From Pagrus major (lineage: Eukaryota > Chordata > Actinopteri > Spariformes > Sparidae), in assembly GCF_040436345.1 (NCBI RefSeq), contig NC_133219.1, forward strand, positions 24,960,709-25,024,708: 64,000 bases of DNA. The letters run 5' to 3'. The notes under the pieces are model-generated. The model saw nothing but the letters and a program-made list of their open reading frames with translations. It was not told the DNA's origin and ran no database searches. The first letter of the stretch is position 1; each line of letters starts with the position of its first letter. The translations under genes were made by a program, and so were the position numbers. Shown here in pieces: positions 11,677 to 24,165 of this stretch.

Positions 11677-13639
11677 ACACCCCCTTAAACATCCCTCCTC
11701 ATCTTGGTAAATCATCCATATTAAATATGTACACCTAATCAATGGCCATTGCAGGGCTTTTGATTCAATCGTCTAATTGTCCCAATCTCATGTTGTATGT
11801 GCTGACCTCAGCTGTGACCTACGTATTGTCAATTTGCGACTCATTACGACCGGGGACACTTAAAGGCCCCCCAAAATTTTGACAGTGCATTCGAGAGGGT
11901 AATTGTGTTCCTACAAGCAATGCTGTGTAGAGCATATGAGCTGTATTCTGGAGATAGCATTGTTGCTGCGCAGCTTATAGGATCATATATGGCACCTTAA
12001 ATGGATTAACCTTTTTTCCTCTTTGACGACATATCACTGTGCATCAATGTTCTCTCCTTCGCTATACCACCTCTCTTAATTCTCTTTCCCTTTATCACCA
12101 CATAGCAAACTCCTTCTTTTGCCCTTTTTCTCACTCCTCATCTTCTCCAACACATGGAAATCTTCACCGTCCAGGCATAACATTTCAGATGGGATTGATG
12201 GCAAAGTGACATGCACTGTGTTGCCTGTCTATTTCCTCCATCCGGGCCTGTCATCTACACAGGAGAGCAGCGGGTTAATGTGGTCAGGGACATTGAACTC
12301 TTCTCGACATGGCTGCCATCTGGTCACTGACAAAAAGGGATCATACTGTAGACGTGCGCGATCACCTGAATATGAATGAAGCTTATTCAATATGAGTTTC
12401 ACACCACGTCGCTGGCTTTTGACTCATAATGAGGCTGATAGAGGAGAAAGCTAATGGCGTGGAATGCAGGCTCACGCAAACACACAATAGCTGTTATCAA
12501 GTGGATGAGGCTTCATGCATATTCACAAACACACACATGAAGCTGCCACTGTATGTCTGTCGCAGTCACTGCGGGCCACTGCAGCAGGGTAGGGTGGGGT
12601 AGGATTTTTAATTGTTTTATGGGAGAGTGACGGGCATGGAAATAGGTGGCCTCAACCCCCTCCACACACACGTTCACATGCACCCCCTCCCCCAGTCCCT
12701 TCAGCACAGCACCGACTATGTGGTAGTGTGTGAGACAGTCTATTACAGAGACTGGGGAGGGCCCTGAGGTACACATATGGGAGGAAGATAACACATAGTG
12801 GTGGCAGTGGAGGGCTTTACAAGCTGCCGGCAAGTGTACATGTGTGATGATGAGTGTTGTGTGAATGTGTGATTCTCTATGTGTGTGTATGTGTGTGCGC
12901 TCAGAGGTGTTAATCCTGTGTTAATCAATGACTGCATGTGTTGTACTGAGGATACTGGCAGTAGTGTGGATTCATGTGCATGTCTGTGTGTTCCAAACCC
13001 TCTCTCTCCTACTATGTGTCTAACTCACTCTCTCCCTGCCCACTCTCTAAGTGGAGAGAGGAACAATAAGAGGCGTGTGGGAGTAGCAAGGTGAGACTCA
13101 GATATGGAATTAAGTATATGTTATTACTACTGGGAGAGGACTCAGAGGCTGCAGGCCACCGGCAGCCTGTTCAGCTCACTATTCTGGCTCGAGATAAGAT
13201 AAAATATCATGTGTACACAACCGTATTGCTTAAATATTTGTATAAATAGATTAGAAAAAAGTGAAGTTGTGTTTGTTACTCAGAAGAGAAGATGCCTGTT
13301 TATACTAGACTATAAATAGATGTTTCCTTAGCAGAGTTGAGATAAGTAGTAGGATAAAATTCCCTCTGGGTGCAAGATTTTGAACATTGATCTTTATTCA
13401 TTTAGGAGGTTTGATGTCTTCCCCCAGATATATAGATATTTTTTCAACCTTCTTGGCATAATGGAACAGATCTGGGATCATTACCTAGTCCTCTTCTATA
13501 GCATCTATCATTACAACTTGACAGATGGAAAGAACACTGACTGGAGATCAGCAATCCTGCAAACAAGATGTCAGATAAAAGCTTTGTTCCAAAAAGAACT
13601 CATGAGGCCATGTACAACACGTGCACCTCAATCGATTAT
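11677..13639. other. Non-coding DNA with scattered low-complexity tracts
   Basis: The region contains TG/CA-rich stretches (12530-12900) and homeodomain-type AT-rich motifs near 11740-11830 and 12360-12510. No exon is supported. Confidence 0.4.
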
Positions 13640-13960
13640 CACATAATGATGGCCATAATGAACCTTAATCAACATTCTCTTAACATTCTCCAGCACTAAT
13701 GCATCCAGCCCTGCCCACCATCCACTGCAGTTGATCAATTACAGGGCCATTATAGTGAATGTCTTGCACAGCTCCCAGCTGCTCGGGACATGTAGTGCAG
13801 TCCACTTGCTGGTCTTGGTGGTGGCCGCAGCAAATAAACTTAGCGAACAATCTGAGGATCAATCCCATCACTTAGCCAATTAGACAATAAGGAGACAGAC
13901 GCCCATTACCATAAGAACCAATCGATAGCCGGAGCCAGGGCCCGAGGTGGGCTGTCTGGT
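13640..13960. promoter_or_regulatory. Candidate conserved non-coding element
   Basis: Balanced-composition, non-repetitive sequence is dense in transcription-factor-like cores: CCTTAATCAA, TGATCAATTA, CCATTATAG, CCAATTAGACAATAA and ACCAATCGAT. This texture is typical of developmental enhancers (homeodomain, TALE and SOX-like sites). Function is inferred from sequence only. Confidence 0.35.
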
Positions 13961-14934
13961 CCCGTGGAGCCGCCAGGGGTTTGTTTGCAGCTAATGGAGG
14001 GAAAAAGAGGCGGGCCAAGGGGTGGGGCCAGGCTGGCATTTTGATGGACTGCTTTAACAGGACACTATTGGCAAGGTTGGAAGGATGTTGAGGCCAAGAG
14101 TTTGGATGGTGTAAACATGACAGAGAGAGTGGTGTGGGGTTGGACAGACAGAAACTGAGATCACTGACAGAGAGTGTAGCCAAGTTTCCACTCAACACTT
14201 TGACAGTCTTCTTTTCACACTTCAGACAGTTTAAGTGTCTGATTCAGTGTGGATTGACAAGTTGGTCAAATTCAGTGTGTGGATGCAAGGATGCAATATT
14301 TCTGTTTTATCATTTAGATTTTGGTAGTCAATTTCCATCATAAAACATATTATGACTTGTTTATCCCATTAGTGTAAAACATTGACAGATACTGAAAAAA
14401 TAAAAATGCTTGTAATTACATACATTCAAAATAATTTCCATGCCAATAAGTGTTTATGTTGTTGTCTGATTGTTGGGGCCCATTGTATATGAATGGCATG
14501 TTATTTTCTATAGATGCTAGTGAAAACAATGTTCAGCACACAGAACCTTTTTTATGAGAGTTGCATCCAAAGTAGTACTCATGTGCAAACAGATTATAGC
14601 ACACTAGAAATTTAATTGAGTTTTTAAATTTAATTTTAAATATGAGTCTGACCACATATGACCAAGTTGGACAGTCTGGACTAGATGATGTTGCAAATTA
14701 TGTGTTTGGTGTTAAATGATTCTGCTAGTAATGTCTTCTCCAGTTGCTACCTGCTGTTCTAATTACCATTATATGTTGATGTTTGATTTTACTAACTTGA
14801 ATCAGGACTATATATCATTTCATAGTCAATAACAGGAAAATATTCACTGATTTTTTTCCAAGGTGTAAACCAAACCCAAAATGACACAAAAAGTAACCAT
14901 GAAAAAATGTTTTGATTTTCATTAAAACATGAAA

Positions 14935-15262
14935 GGTCCAGTGTGTAGGATTTAGGGAGATCTATCAGCAGAAATGCAATATCAGTGTATATATTTCACC
15001 TGAAACTAAACTAAAAGTATTTTCTTTACCTCAGAATGATCGACAGAGGGATTGGGTCCTCCTCCACAGAGTCCGCCATGTTGCACCACAATGTTTCTAC
15101 AGAAGCCCAGAACAGACAATCCAGACACTGGCTCTAGAGAGAGCCTTTCACATTTTTCATGTTTTTAGCAGCCACCATAGGGGAGGATGAGAGAGGGGGT
15201 GTTCAGTTGGGTGCAACCTGAAACCACACCACTAAATGCCACTAAATCCTACACACAGAATC
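14935..15262. mobile_element. Short MITE with GGTCCAGTGTGTAGGATTTAG ends
   Basis: The left end GGTCCAGTGTGTAGGATT is mirrored at the right by CTAAATCCTACACAC (15242-15256). The extreme right terminus has diverged. This is a common type of small non-autonomous element in percomorph fish. A related start, GGTGCACTGTGTAG, occurs at 55474. Confidence 0.6.
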
Positions 15263-15344
15263 TCGAAACCTGGCATCCAGGCATCAGTGACTACAACGAT
15301 AACAGCGTGCTTGTGTGTATGTGTGTGCATGCTATAATCTGTCT

Positions 15345-15975
15345 GGGTGCACGGCAATGAAAATGTGATATTGAATTTCACTAAGCGTTTTTATACTGGA
15401 CAGCAACCTGCCAATTTGGCTGTCCTTTTTGTGGCTAGGTCCGCGAATTTAGACAGACCGTGGCATATTGGGGGTCTGTTTTGGTCCGCAAATATGATGC
15501 CTCGGAGGGTACACTTTTTGCCACCTCCATTGCTATGTAAATCCAAGGCGTTGATGTGCCGGCAATCGCGTGACATGGGCGGAGGTGTCGATGACGTGCA
15601 CTGTTGTGTGACCCACAGCCGGGAGTTTTAAAAGCAGGAAACAGCTGATCACAGCAGTCAGTTCATCACTTCATCCGCGGACGTCAAGATGAGCAACTGG
15701 AAAGCCGCTGAGATCTGGGAGATGCTAACCATCACAGCCGAGAGAATCATCAATAACCAGATCACTCGTCACTGTTAACGCCCAACTTCGTGCTTCACGT
15801 CACGTCACATGTTTACGCCTACCCCAGTGGCAGCTTTTTTGAAAAGGAGGAATATTACACCTTCGTTTCACATAGACAAGACGGCAGATTGCAGCCTTTA
15901 CCTGGCTGCAAATGTGGCACATTTTCTAACTAAAAGGGGCTATCGATTTGGGCATTTTCTCAATGACCAAGTGGA
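15345..15975 (+). other. CpG-rich, promoter-like segment with a very short frame
   Basis: A GC-rich stretch ends in a TTTTAAAAG TATA-like motif (15627-15635), followed about 50 bases on by an ATG at 15689 with a 29-codon frame starting MSNWKAAEIWEML. The texture resembles the 5' end of a DNA transposon (PIF/Harbinger-like is a guess). No transposase body follows. Confidence 0.3.
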
Positions 15976-16059
15976 GTGGATTTGATGATGATGCACTAAT
16001 ATAGCGCTTCAAGGGGTCTTAACTAATATAAAAAACATTAGTGGGACTTGTCCCATGCT

Positions 16060-16320
16060 GTAAAATGTTACCAGGATTTAACAATATTTAACTGTAATAT
16101 TTCACAATAAATTACTGTATTATCACTTTACAGGCTTTAACTGTAATAATCACAATAACATACTGTAATTTAGAATTTACTGTGAAATCAATGCAGACAG
16201 TAAATTACTGTGAAAAACTGATACCAGGATTACACAACATTTTACTGTATTATTTCACAGTAAAATACTGTATTCAAAGCATCCTCTGTGATAACACAAC
16301 AAATTACTGTAAAACTTGAA
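16060..16320. repeat. TTACTGTAA-rich MITE fragment
   Basis: Dense repetition of TTACTGT and TTCACAGTAA motifs in both orientations, with TACCAGGATT repeated at about 16067 and 16221. The same motif family forms the inverted-repeat element at 54196-54575. Confidence 0.5.
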
Positions 16321-16622
16321 TTGCGCTTGAACCGCGCTGCATTGTGGGATCAAGAAGAGACAACAGGTGGAAACTGGTGGATCGGATGCCGTTCTCTTCC
16401 CTGGTGGATAATGTTTGGATCCGATACATGTGACGCCTACAAATGTGTATGGTCACAAATTTTGAATTATTATATTTTATGTGTTTTTTGTATGAAAGGA
16501 AGCCAATTTGATGTGTTTTCTAAAGAGAGTATCAGAGTGTAGGTCTCTAATTCCACCACAAGGGGGAGTATCCCCTTGAGTGAGCGCTTGTTGTGGTACG
16601 ATGCGTCAGACTGACGTTCCTC

Positions 16623-17421
16623 AGACAGCTACTAGCCTGCCATGGAGAACGCATGGAATGACTTCTGTCTCTTCTTTTCCTGTGGAAACAGGTTAGTAAA
16701 GTGTGTTAAATTACCACAACTCAGGTATTAGGACTGTTAAAAACCTTTTGAATGTATAAATTAAGCTTTTGCTGTAGAAATTGTGATATAAACCGTGAGA
16801 AGCGTAAAAGAGAAATAGCTCTGCTTTCCCCCCGTAGAAAACAACAACACAAAATGGAGGTCTGACGATGTTTTCACTCGGTTTTGTGGGGCTCCTGGGC
16901 ATTTATTTTCATTTTCTTTTGTGTGTGACTGTATATTTGAATTGCAACGGGTACCGAATTAAGAATTAAGTGTAATATGAGTTCTGTGAGGTTGAATTAA
17001 TGTGTTTTATGTGAATGTTCATGCTAAAGTACTCAGTCAGGTTAAAAGAGTATGCCGACACGTTGCTCGTATTGTTGTTTACATGTGTAGGATGTGTTCG
17101 AACGGGCAGTAGTGTAGTAGAGTCTACAAGATTGAGATTAAAGTAAGTAAGTAAAACATGATTTGTTTGGTTAAAAACAGTGGAAATGTAACTTTGAGGA
17201 CACAAACATGTTTTGTGATTTCATTCCGTGTTGGGAATGTGATGCAGTTCATTGAGTTTTGACAGCTTATGGAGTATGTTTAGTGAATGAAACAATTAAG
17301 TGAAAAACTGAGCATGTAAATAAAAAAATAGGTAAAATGCTGTTTAATAAAAGACAGCTACTAGCCTGCCATGGAGAATGCATGGAATGACTTCTGTATC
17401 TTCTTTTCCTGTGGAAACAGG
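16623..17421 (+). repeat. Direct repeat pair, 70 bp, 729 bp apart
   Basis: The block starting AGACAGCTACTAGCCTGCC and ending GTGGAAACAGG occurs at 16623-16692 and 17352-17421 with two mismatches. The first copy ends at a GTTAGT splice-donor-like site. No coding frame lies between them. Confidence 0.8.
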
Positions 17422-17623
17422 GTATTTATCTTCTGAGACCAGGTGACTCGTCTTGAGGCCTGTAACACACACATACCATAGAAGAACTCAAAGGTAAGGT
17501 TAACATCATTAGCCTAAAATATTAGACAGCTTGTCACAACTTTCTATTAGTCGTGTGAGTTAGTAAATGAACGATCTTTTGGATCAAGGTTACGTCACTT
17601 TATGCTCCACTTTTTTGGCTGTT

Positions 17624-18175
17624 AAGTCATTTCAAAGCCGTTTTTCTCCGCTTTGCCTCACAGAGAAGTAACCTATATCTTTGGAAATCTCAAATCATGT
17701 GTATTCATTTAATGGTGTCACATGTCGTTAGGAGGCATAGTGTGTGAGTTATTCGACCAAGAATACGCCGCGAATTAGCATGAAAGTCAAAGTTAAAGTA
17801 AGCTTATGTTAGCCTCCAGCTGCAGCAACTAAGTCATTTCAAAGCCGTTTTTCTCCGCGAAGCTTTGCCTCACAGAGAAGTAACTTATATCTTTGGAAAG
17901 CTCAAATCATGTGTATTCATTTAATGGTGTCACATGTCGTTAGGAGGCATAGTGTGTGAGTTATTTGACCAAGAATACGCTGTGTTTTCGCCGCGAATTA
18001 GCATGAAAGTCAAAGTAAGCTAACGTTAGCCTCCAGCTGCAGCAACTAAGTCATTTCAAAGCTGTTTTTCTCTGCGAAGATTTGCCTCACAGAGAAGTAA
18101 CTTATATCCATGGAAAGCTCAAATTTCATTTGGTGGTCTTTGCATATCGATAGGAGGGATATGCATGAGTATTTG
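17624..18175 (+). repeat. Tandem repeat, unit 207-217 bp, about 2.6 copies
   Basis: Units start with AAGTCATTTCAAAGC at 17624, 17831 and 18048. The third is truncated near 18165. The repeat sits between the direct repeats and the transposase 3' fragment. Confidence 0.85.
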
Positions 18176-18189
18176 CTTGACTACTAATC

Positions 18190-18254
18190 TCTTCCAGCTT
18201 AAAGTATATGATCTGTCACTAATTGCTCTCCATTCTTTTTCAGAGGCAGTTTAA
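18190..18254 (+). pseudogene. 3' end of the zinc-finger/transposase-like gene, isolated fragment
   Basis: This matches 46150-46223, the C-terminus of the copy 2 frame, with about five base changes and short gaps that break the frame. It ends with the same TTCAGAGGCAGTTTAA containing the stop codon. No other part of the gene is here, so it may be the end of a deletion derivative starting near 16.3 kb. Confidence 0.7.
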
Positions 18255-19158
18255 ACAATAAGGAAAGTGACCCGTGGAGCAGGCGGTTGAGGTAAAAACA
18301 ACACATACCCAAAGGGGCAAATAACTGTGTAATTAATCTGAGAAAATCAAGTGGTTCTCCTTTTGATATTGTACTTTGATCCACCACTGAATCTCTCATC
18401 AAAATAGCAAATGACATTTGGATCAAATTAAGCTCATAGTCATGAATCACTACAAAGTTGCTATAGTTGATATAACTGTAACGTGAGGGTTCGATGTGTG
18501 GTGGTTTGATCACTCTTAATGATAAGAAAGAGCAGAATGAAGACGGACAATTTCCTTATGCAGCACTTTACTTTCCGTCCGCACTTCAGCTTTACAACAA
18601 CAACACTTCCTTGTTCTCACCCCCATGTGACTTAATCAACCAATCAGAAGCTAGAAGGACTTAACTGAGGTAAATGTACGGTAACACAAAAGGTACATTA
18701 AACACATTATCGTAGCCGTCTTATCTGCACTAGTGAAAAGATTTAAACATGAAAATATGTAAATAATAACTGTAAAAATAAATAAGTAAATAGTTACCTG
18801 TGTAAACATTAACACATGTTTTAATAAATTAACTCAAGAATGAATTAAATAAATTAACTTCTAAACTTTACATAACTTTTACCTCAACAATTTAGCAGCG
18901 ATCCTTAAAGTATATTTATGTCTTTATGAACTGTATTTTAAGGTCTTTGCCTTACAATGGAAGCCAATTCCAGGTTGATGGTAAAAAAAAACAATACATG
19001 GGAAGTCCGAAAGTTACAGGAGTTGAGCAAACGTGTTGTTGTTTTATTCTCAGGATTTATTGACAGCATGAAATGCATCAAAAAGGAACAGTTTGTGAGT
19101 TATTTGTGAATAATTTAGCTGATAATAATTGGATGCAAATATATGTTTTAATTAATTA
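18255..19158. other. Non-coding DNA
   Basis: No gene or defined repeat is seen. The minus-strand frame at 18199-18513 overlaps the fragment above and has no signature. Confidence 0.4.
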
Positions 19159-21020
19159 GGGCCCGAGCAGTGAAACTGCGAGGACCCTATTGTTTTTCTA
19201 ATGATTATTATTATTAGGGCCCGAGCAGTGAAACTGCAAGGACCCTATTGTAATTGCAATGATTATTATTATTAGGGCCCGAGCAGGGAACCTGCGAGGT
19301 CCCTATTGTTTTTCGAATGATTATTATTTTTTCTGCCAAAATGATCGCATTTTTCACTGCCTGAACATACCCCAAAACTCATCAAACTTGGAATATATGT
19401 CATACCTGGCGAAAAATTTTATAATCTGTTGTTGTTGTGAATTTTCACCACTAGGTGGCGCTATAATCACGGATAGTGCGTTTTGGCTAATAACTCCCAC
19501 ATACTTTGTCGCACATTCAAATACCTCATATCCACTTGTTCAGTGAATGGTGCTGAATCTCCTGATATAGGCCACGCCCATTTCCGCCTACCGTTTTTTT
19601 TTTGCTAGCTCGCGAAATGTCGCAAACCTACTTTTTCGAACTCCTCCCAGGCAATTTCACCGATTTGCACCAAACTTTGCGCACAGCATCTGTGGACGCT
19701 CCTGACAAAAAGTTATTAAAAGAATTTTGCTATTCCAAACAATACTCAAGTTATTAAATAACTACTTCCTGCAGATTTTGTTCCAAACAGGAAGTGTTGC
19801 ATATCTCCACATTGGTTTGTCCAAATGACGTCAAACTCAGGATCCTACTTCCTCATGAGGCCCTAAGGCTCTGTGCTAAATTTTGGTTGATGACCACTAG
19901 GTGGCGCTCTTTAAATTGAACTATTTTATATCTCGACATCGGTTGGTCGGATTAACACAAAACTTGGTACACTCATTGCCACTGCCCTCCTGAGGACAGC
20001 TGACAAAGGGGTGACCGATCTGACACTAGGTGGCGCTTTGGTGGCAGTTTCTTTTTATATTTGGCACTGTGCCCACACCATAACACTTATGGATATGAAA
20101 TTGACAGGGGTGGTATAGACCGACCCCTGTAACTCACACACCAAAAATGACCAGCAGGTGGCGCTATCATCAACACAAACCGTTTTTGCCTAATAACTCC
20201 CACATACTTTGTCGCACATTCAAAAACCTTACATCCACGCGTTCAGTGAATCTTGCTGAATCTCCTGATATAGGCCACGCCCATTTGCGCCTAGCGTTTT
20301 TTTTCGCTAGCTCGCGAAATGTCGCAAACCTACTTTTTCGAACTCCTCCCAGGCAATTTCACCGATTTTCACCAAACTTTGCACACAGCATCAGTGGACC
20401 CTTCTGGCAAAAAGTTATTAAAAGAATTTTGATACGCCAAAGAATACTCAAGTTATTAAATAACAACTTCCTGTGGATTCGGGTCAAAACAGGAAGTGTT
20501 GCATATCTCCACATTGGTGTGTCCAAATGACATGAAACTCAGGACACTACTTCCCCATGAGCCCCTAAGGCTCTGTGCAAAATCTTGGCCCATGACCACT
20601 AGGTGGCGCTATTTAAATTGAAGTATTTTATATCTCGACATCGGTTGGTCGGATTAACACGAAACTTGGTACACTGATTGCCAATGGCCTCCTGGAAAGC
20701 TGACGAAGGTGTTACCGATCTGACACTAGGTGGCGCTCTGGTGGCAGTTTCATTTTATAATTGGCACTGTGCCCACACCATAACACTTATGTATATGAAA
20801 CTGATTGGGGTGGTATAGACCGGCCCCTGTAACTCACACACCAAATATCACCAGCAGGTGGCGCTATTATCAACACAAAACCACTTTTTGGCTATCAATT
20901 AAGACATGCCCGCACAATAACGGGGCAATGGGTCCGGGTAAGGAGCACGCCCCGACAGCAGCACGGCCCGACCCGCGTGGCCTGCGAGGGCCCGTTCATC
21001 GCTGCTTGCAGCTTTAATTA
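19159..21020 (+). repeat. CTCF-motif repeat, unit 1
   Basis: It starts with three tandem 58-bp copies of the leader (GGGCCCGAGCAG at 19159, 19217, 19275), followed by two ~702-bp internal modules and a tail ending GCTGCTTGCAGCTTTAATTA. CTCF-core-like sites start at 19448, 19894, 20023, 20151, 20596, 20723 and 20851. From about 19775 to 21020 it is nearly identical to the DNA 4,849 bp to the right. I know of no coding function; the frames present are by-products. Confidence 0.85.
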
Positions 21021-22595
21021 GGGCCCGAGCAGTGAAACTGCGAGGTCCCTATTGTTTTTCGAATGATTCTTATTATTATTATTTTTCTTGTTCCCAAATG
21101 ATCGCATTTTTCACTGCCTGAACATACCCCAAAACTCATCAAACTTGGAATATAGATCAGACCTGGCGAAAAATTTTATAATCTGTTGTCGTTGTGAATT
21201 TTCAGCACTAGGTGGCGCTATAATCAAGGAAAGTGCGTTTTGGCTAATAACTGCCACATACTTTGTCGCACATTCAAAAACCTTATATCCACGCGTTCAG
21301 TGAATCTTGCTGAATCTCCTGATATAGGCCACGCCCATTTGCGCCTAGCGTTTTTTTTCGCTAGCTTGCGAAATGTCGAAAACCTACTTTTTCGAACTCC
21401 TCCCGGGCAATGTCACCGATTTTCACCAACCTTTGCACACAGCATCTGTGGACCCTTCTCACAAAAAGTTATTAAAAGAATTTTGATACACCAAAGCACA
21501 CTCAAGTTATTAAATAACAACTTCCTGTGGATTCGGGTCAAAACAGGAAGTGTTGCATATCTCCACATTGGTGTGTCCGAATGACGTGAAACTCAGGATA
21601 CTACTTCCCCATGAGCCCCTAAGGCTCTGTGCAAAATCTTGGCCCATGACCACTAGGTGGCGCTCTTTTAATTGAAGTATTTTATATCTCGACATCGGTT
21701 GGTCGGATTAACACGAAACTTGTTACAGTCTTTGCCAATGCCCTCCTGAGGACAACTGACAAAGGGGTTACCGATCTGACACTAGGTGGCGCTCTGGTGG
21801 CAGTTTCATTTTATAATTGGCACTGTGCCCACACCATAACACTTATGGATATGAAACTGATTGGGGTGGTATACACTGGCCCCTGTTACTCACACACCAA
21901 AAATCACCAGCAGGTGGCGCTATTATCAAGAAAAAACGTTTTTTGCTAATTACTCCCACATAATATGGTGCACATTGTTAAACATTATATCTATATGTTC
22001 CCTGAATACAGCTGAACCGTGTGATGTAGGCCACGCCCACGTTCGCACTGAATTTCCATTCGCAAATTCGCCAAATGTTGCAAACCTACTTTTTCGAACT
22101 CCTCCCAGGCAATTTCTCCGATTTGCACCAAACTTTGCACGCAGCATCTGTGGACCCTCCTGACAAAAAGTTATTAAAAGAAATGTGCTAGTCCACAGAA
22201 CGCCCAAAATATAAAACAACAATTTCCTGCACATTGTGGTCAAACAGACATTCTTGTGTATCTTGATGAAATACAGTCCGTTTAACACAAAACTTTTGGC
22301 AATTGTGTTCCATGGCACGATGAGCATTTCTACAAAATTTCGTGCAAATCGACCAATAGGTGGCGCTTTTATTGCTAAATGACGAAATGACAGCTTCACT
22401 GCCTTCAGTTTTGATTCCTCAACAGAAGTTGTTGCATGAACAAAGCCCGATAGCAGGATGCCTCGACAGCAGCACGTAATGACAGCAGCATGTCCCGACA
22501 GCAGCACGTAACGACGGCAGCATGCCGCGACAGCAGCACGCCCCGACCCGCGTGGACTGCGAGGGCCCGTTCATCGCTGCTTGCAGCTTTAATTA
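21021..22595 (+). repeat. CTCF-motif repeat, unit 2
   Basis: It begins GGGCCCGAGCAG and ends with the same AGCTTTAATTA terminus. The second half differs from unit 1 and has a different tail followed by a degenerate minisatellite of about 16 bp (CGACAGCAGCACG type) at 22455-22550. CTCF-like sites start at 21205, 21650, 21779, 21907 and 22353. Confidence 0.85.
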
Positions 22596-24165
22596 GGGCC
22601 CGAGCAGGGAACCTGCGAGGTCCCTATTGTAATTGCAATGATTATTATTATTTTTATTTTTATTTTTTTTTCTTTGTCCAAAATGATCGCATTTTTCACT
22701 GCCTGAATGTGAATGAAAAGTCAATTTTATTTGGCAAACACATTAGGCTTGGCGAAAAATTTTATAATCTGTTGTCGTTGTGATTTTTCACCACTTGGTG
22801 GCGCTACAATCAAGGAAAGTGCGTTTTGGCTAATAACTCCCACATACTTTGTCGCACATTCAAAAACCTTATATCCCTGCGTTAGGTGAATCTTGCTGAA
22901 TCTCCTGATATAGGCCACGCCCATTTCCGCCTACCGTTTTTTTTCGCTAGCTCGCGAAATGTCGAAAACCTACTTTTTCGAACTCCTCCCAGGCAATTTC
23001 ACCAATTTGCACAAAACTTTGCACACAGCATCTGTGAACCCTTCTGACAAAAAGTTATTAAAAGAATTTTGATATTCCAAAGAATACTCAAGTTATTAAA
23101 TAACAACTTCCTGTAGATTACAGTTAAAACAGGAAGTGTTGCATATCTCCACATTGGTGTGTCCAAATGACATGAAACTCAGGATACTAATTCCACATGA
23201 GCCCCTTAGGCTCTGTGCAAAATTTCGGCTGATGGCCCCTAGGTGGCGCTCTTTAAATTGAAGTATTTTATATCTCGACATTGGTTGGTCGGATTAACAC
23301 AAAACTTGGTACACTCATTGCCAATGGCCTCCTGAGGACAAATGACAAAGGTCTTACCGATCTGACACTAGGTGGCGCTCTGGTGGCAGTTTCATTTTAT
23401 AATTGGCACTGTGCCCACACCATAACACTTATGGATATGAAACTGATTGGGGTGGTATAGACTGGCATCTGTAACTCACACACCAAAAATCACCAGCAGG
23501 TGGCGCTATTATCAAGAAAAAACGTTTTTTGCTAATTACTCCCACATAATATGGTGGACATTGTTAAACATTATATCTATATCTTCCCTGAATACAGCCG
23601 AACCGTGTGATGTAGGCCACGCCCACGTTCGCACTGAATTTCCATTCGCAAATTCGCCAAATGTTGCAAACCTACTTTTTCGAACTCCTCCCAGGCAATT
23701 TATCCAATTTGCACCAAACTTTGCACGCAGCATCTCTGGACCCTCCTGACAAAAAGTTATTAAAAGAAATGTGCTAGTCCACAGAACGGTTAAAATATAC
23801 AACAACAATTTCCTGCGCATTGTGGTCAAACAGACATTCTTGTGTATCTTGATGAAATACAGTCGGATGAACACAAAACTTTTGGCAATTGTGTTCCATG
23901 GCACGATGAGCATTTCGACTAAATTTCGTGAAAATCGACCAATAGGTGGCGCTTTTATTGCTAAATGACGAAACAGCAGCTTCACTGCCTTCAGTTTTGT
24001 TTCCTCTACAGAAGTTGTTGCATGAACAAGCCTCGACAGCAGCATGCCCGGACAGCAGCATGTCACGACAGCAGCATGCCCCGACAGCAGCACGCCCCGA
24101 CGGCAGCACGCCCCGACCCGCGTGGACTGCGAGGGCCCGTTCATCGCTGCTTGCAGCTTTAATTA
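22596..24165 (+). repeat. CTCF-motif repeat, unit 3
   Basis: Same organisation as unit 2, including the minisatellite tail at 24030-24115. CTCF-like sites start at 22791, 23231, 23365, 23493 and 23939. Minus-strand frames of 150-200 codons recur in units 2 and 3 because the DNA is repeated. Confidence 0.85.

Noticed and set aside
12513..12937. Minus-strand frames rich in His, Thr and Cys
   Set aside because: They come from TG/CA-rich low-complexity DNA.
15347..15631. 94-codon plus-strand frame
   Set aside because: It lies upstream of the TATA-like motif in CpG-rich DNA, has a competing antisense frame and no recognisable domain.
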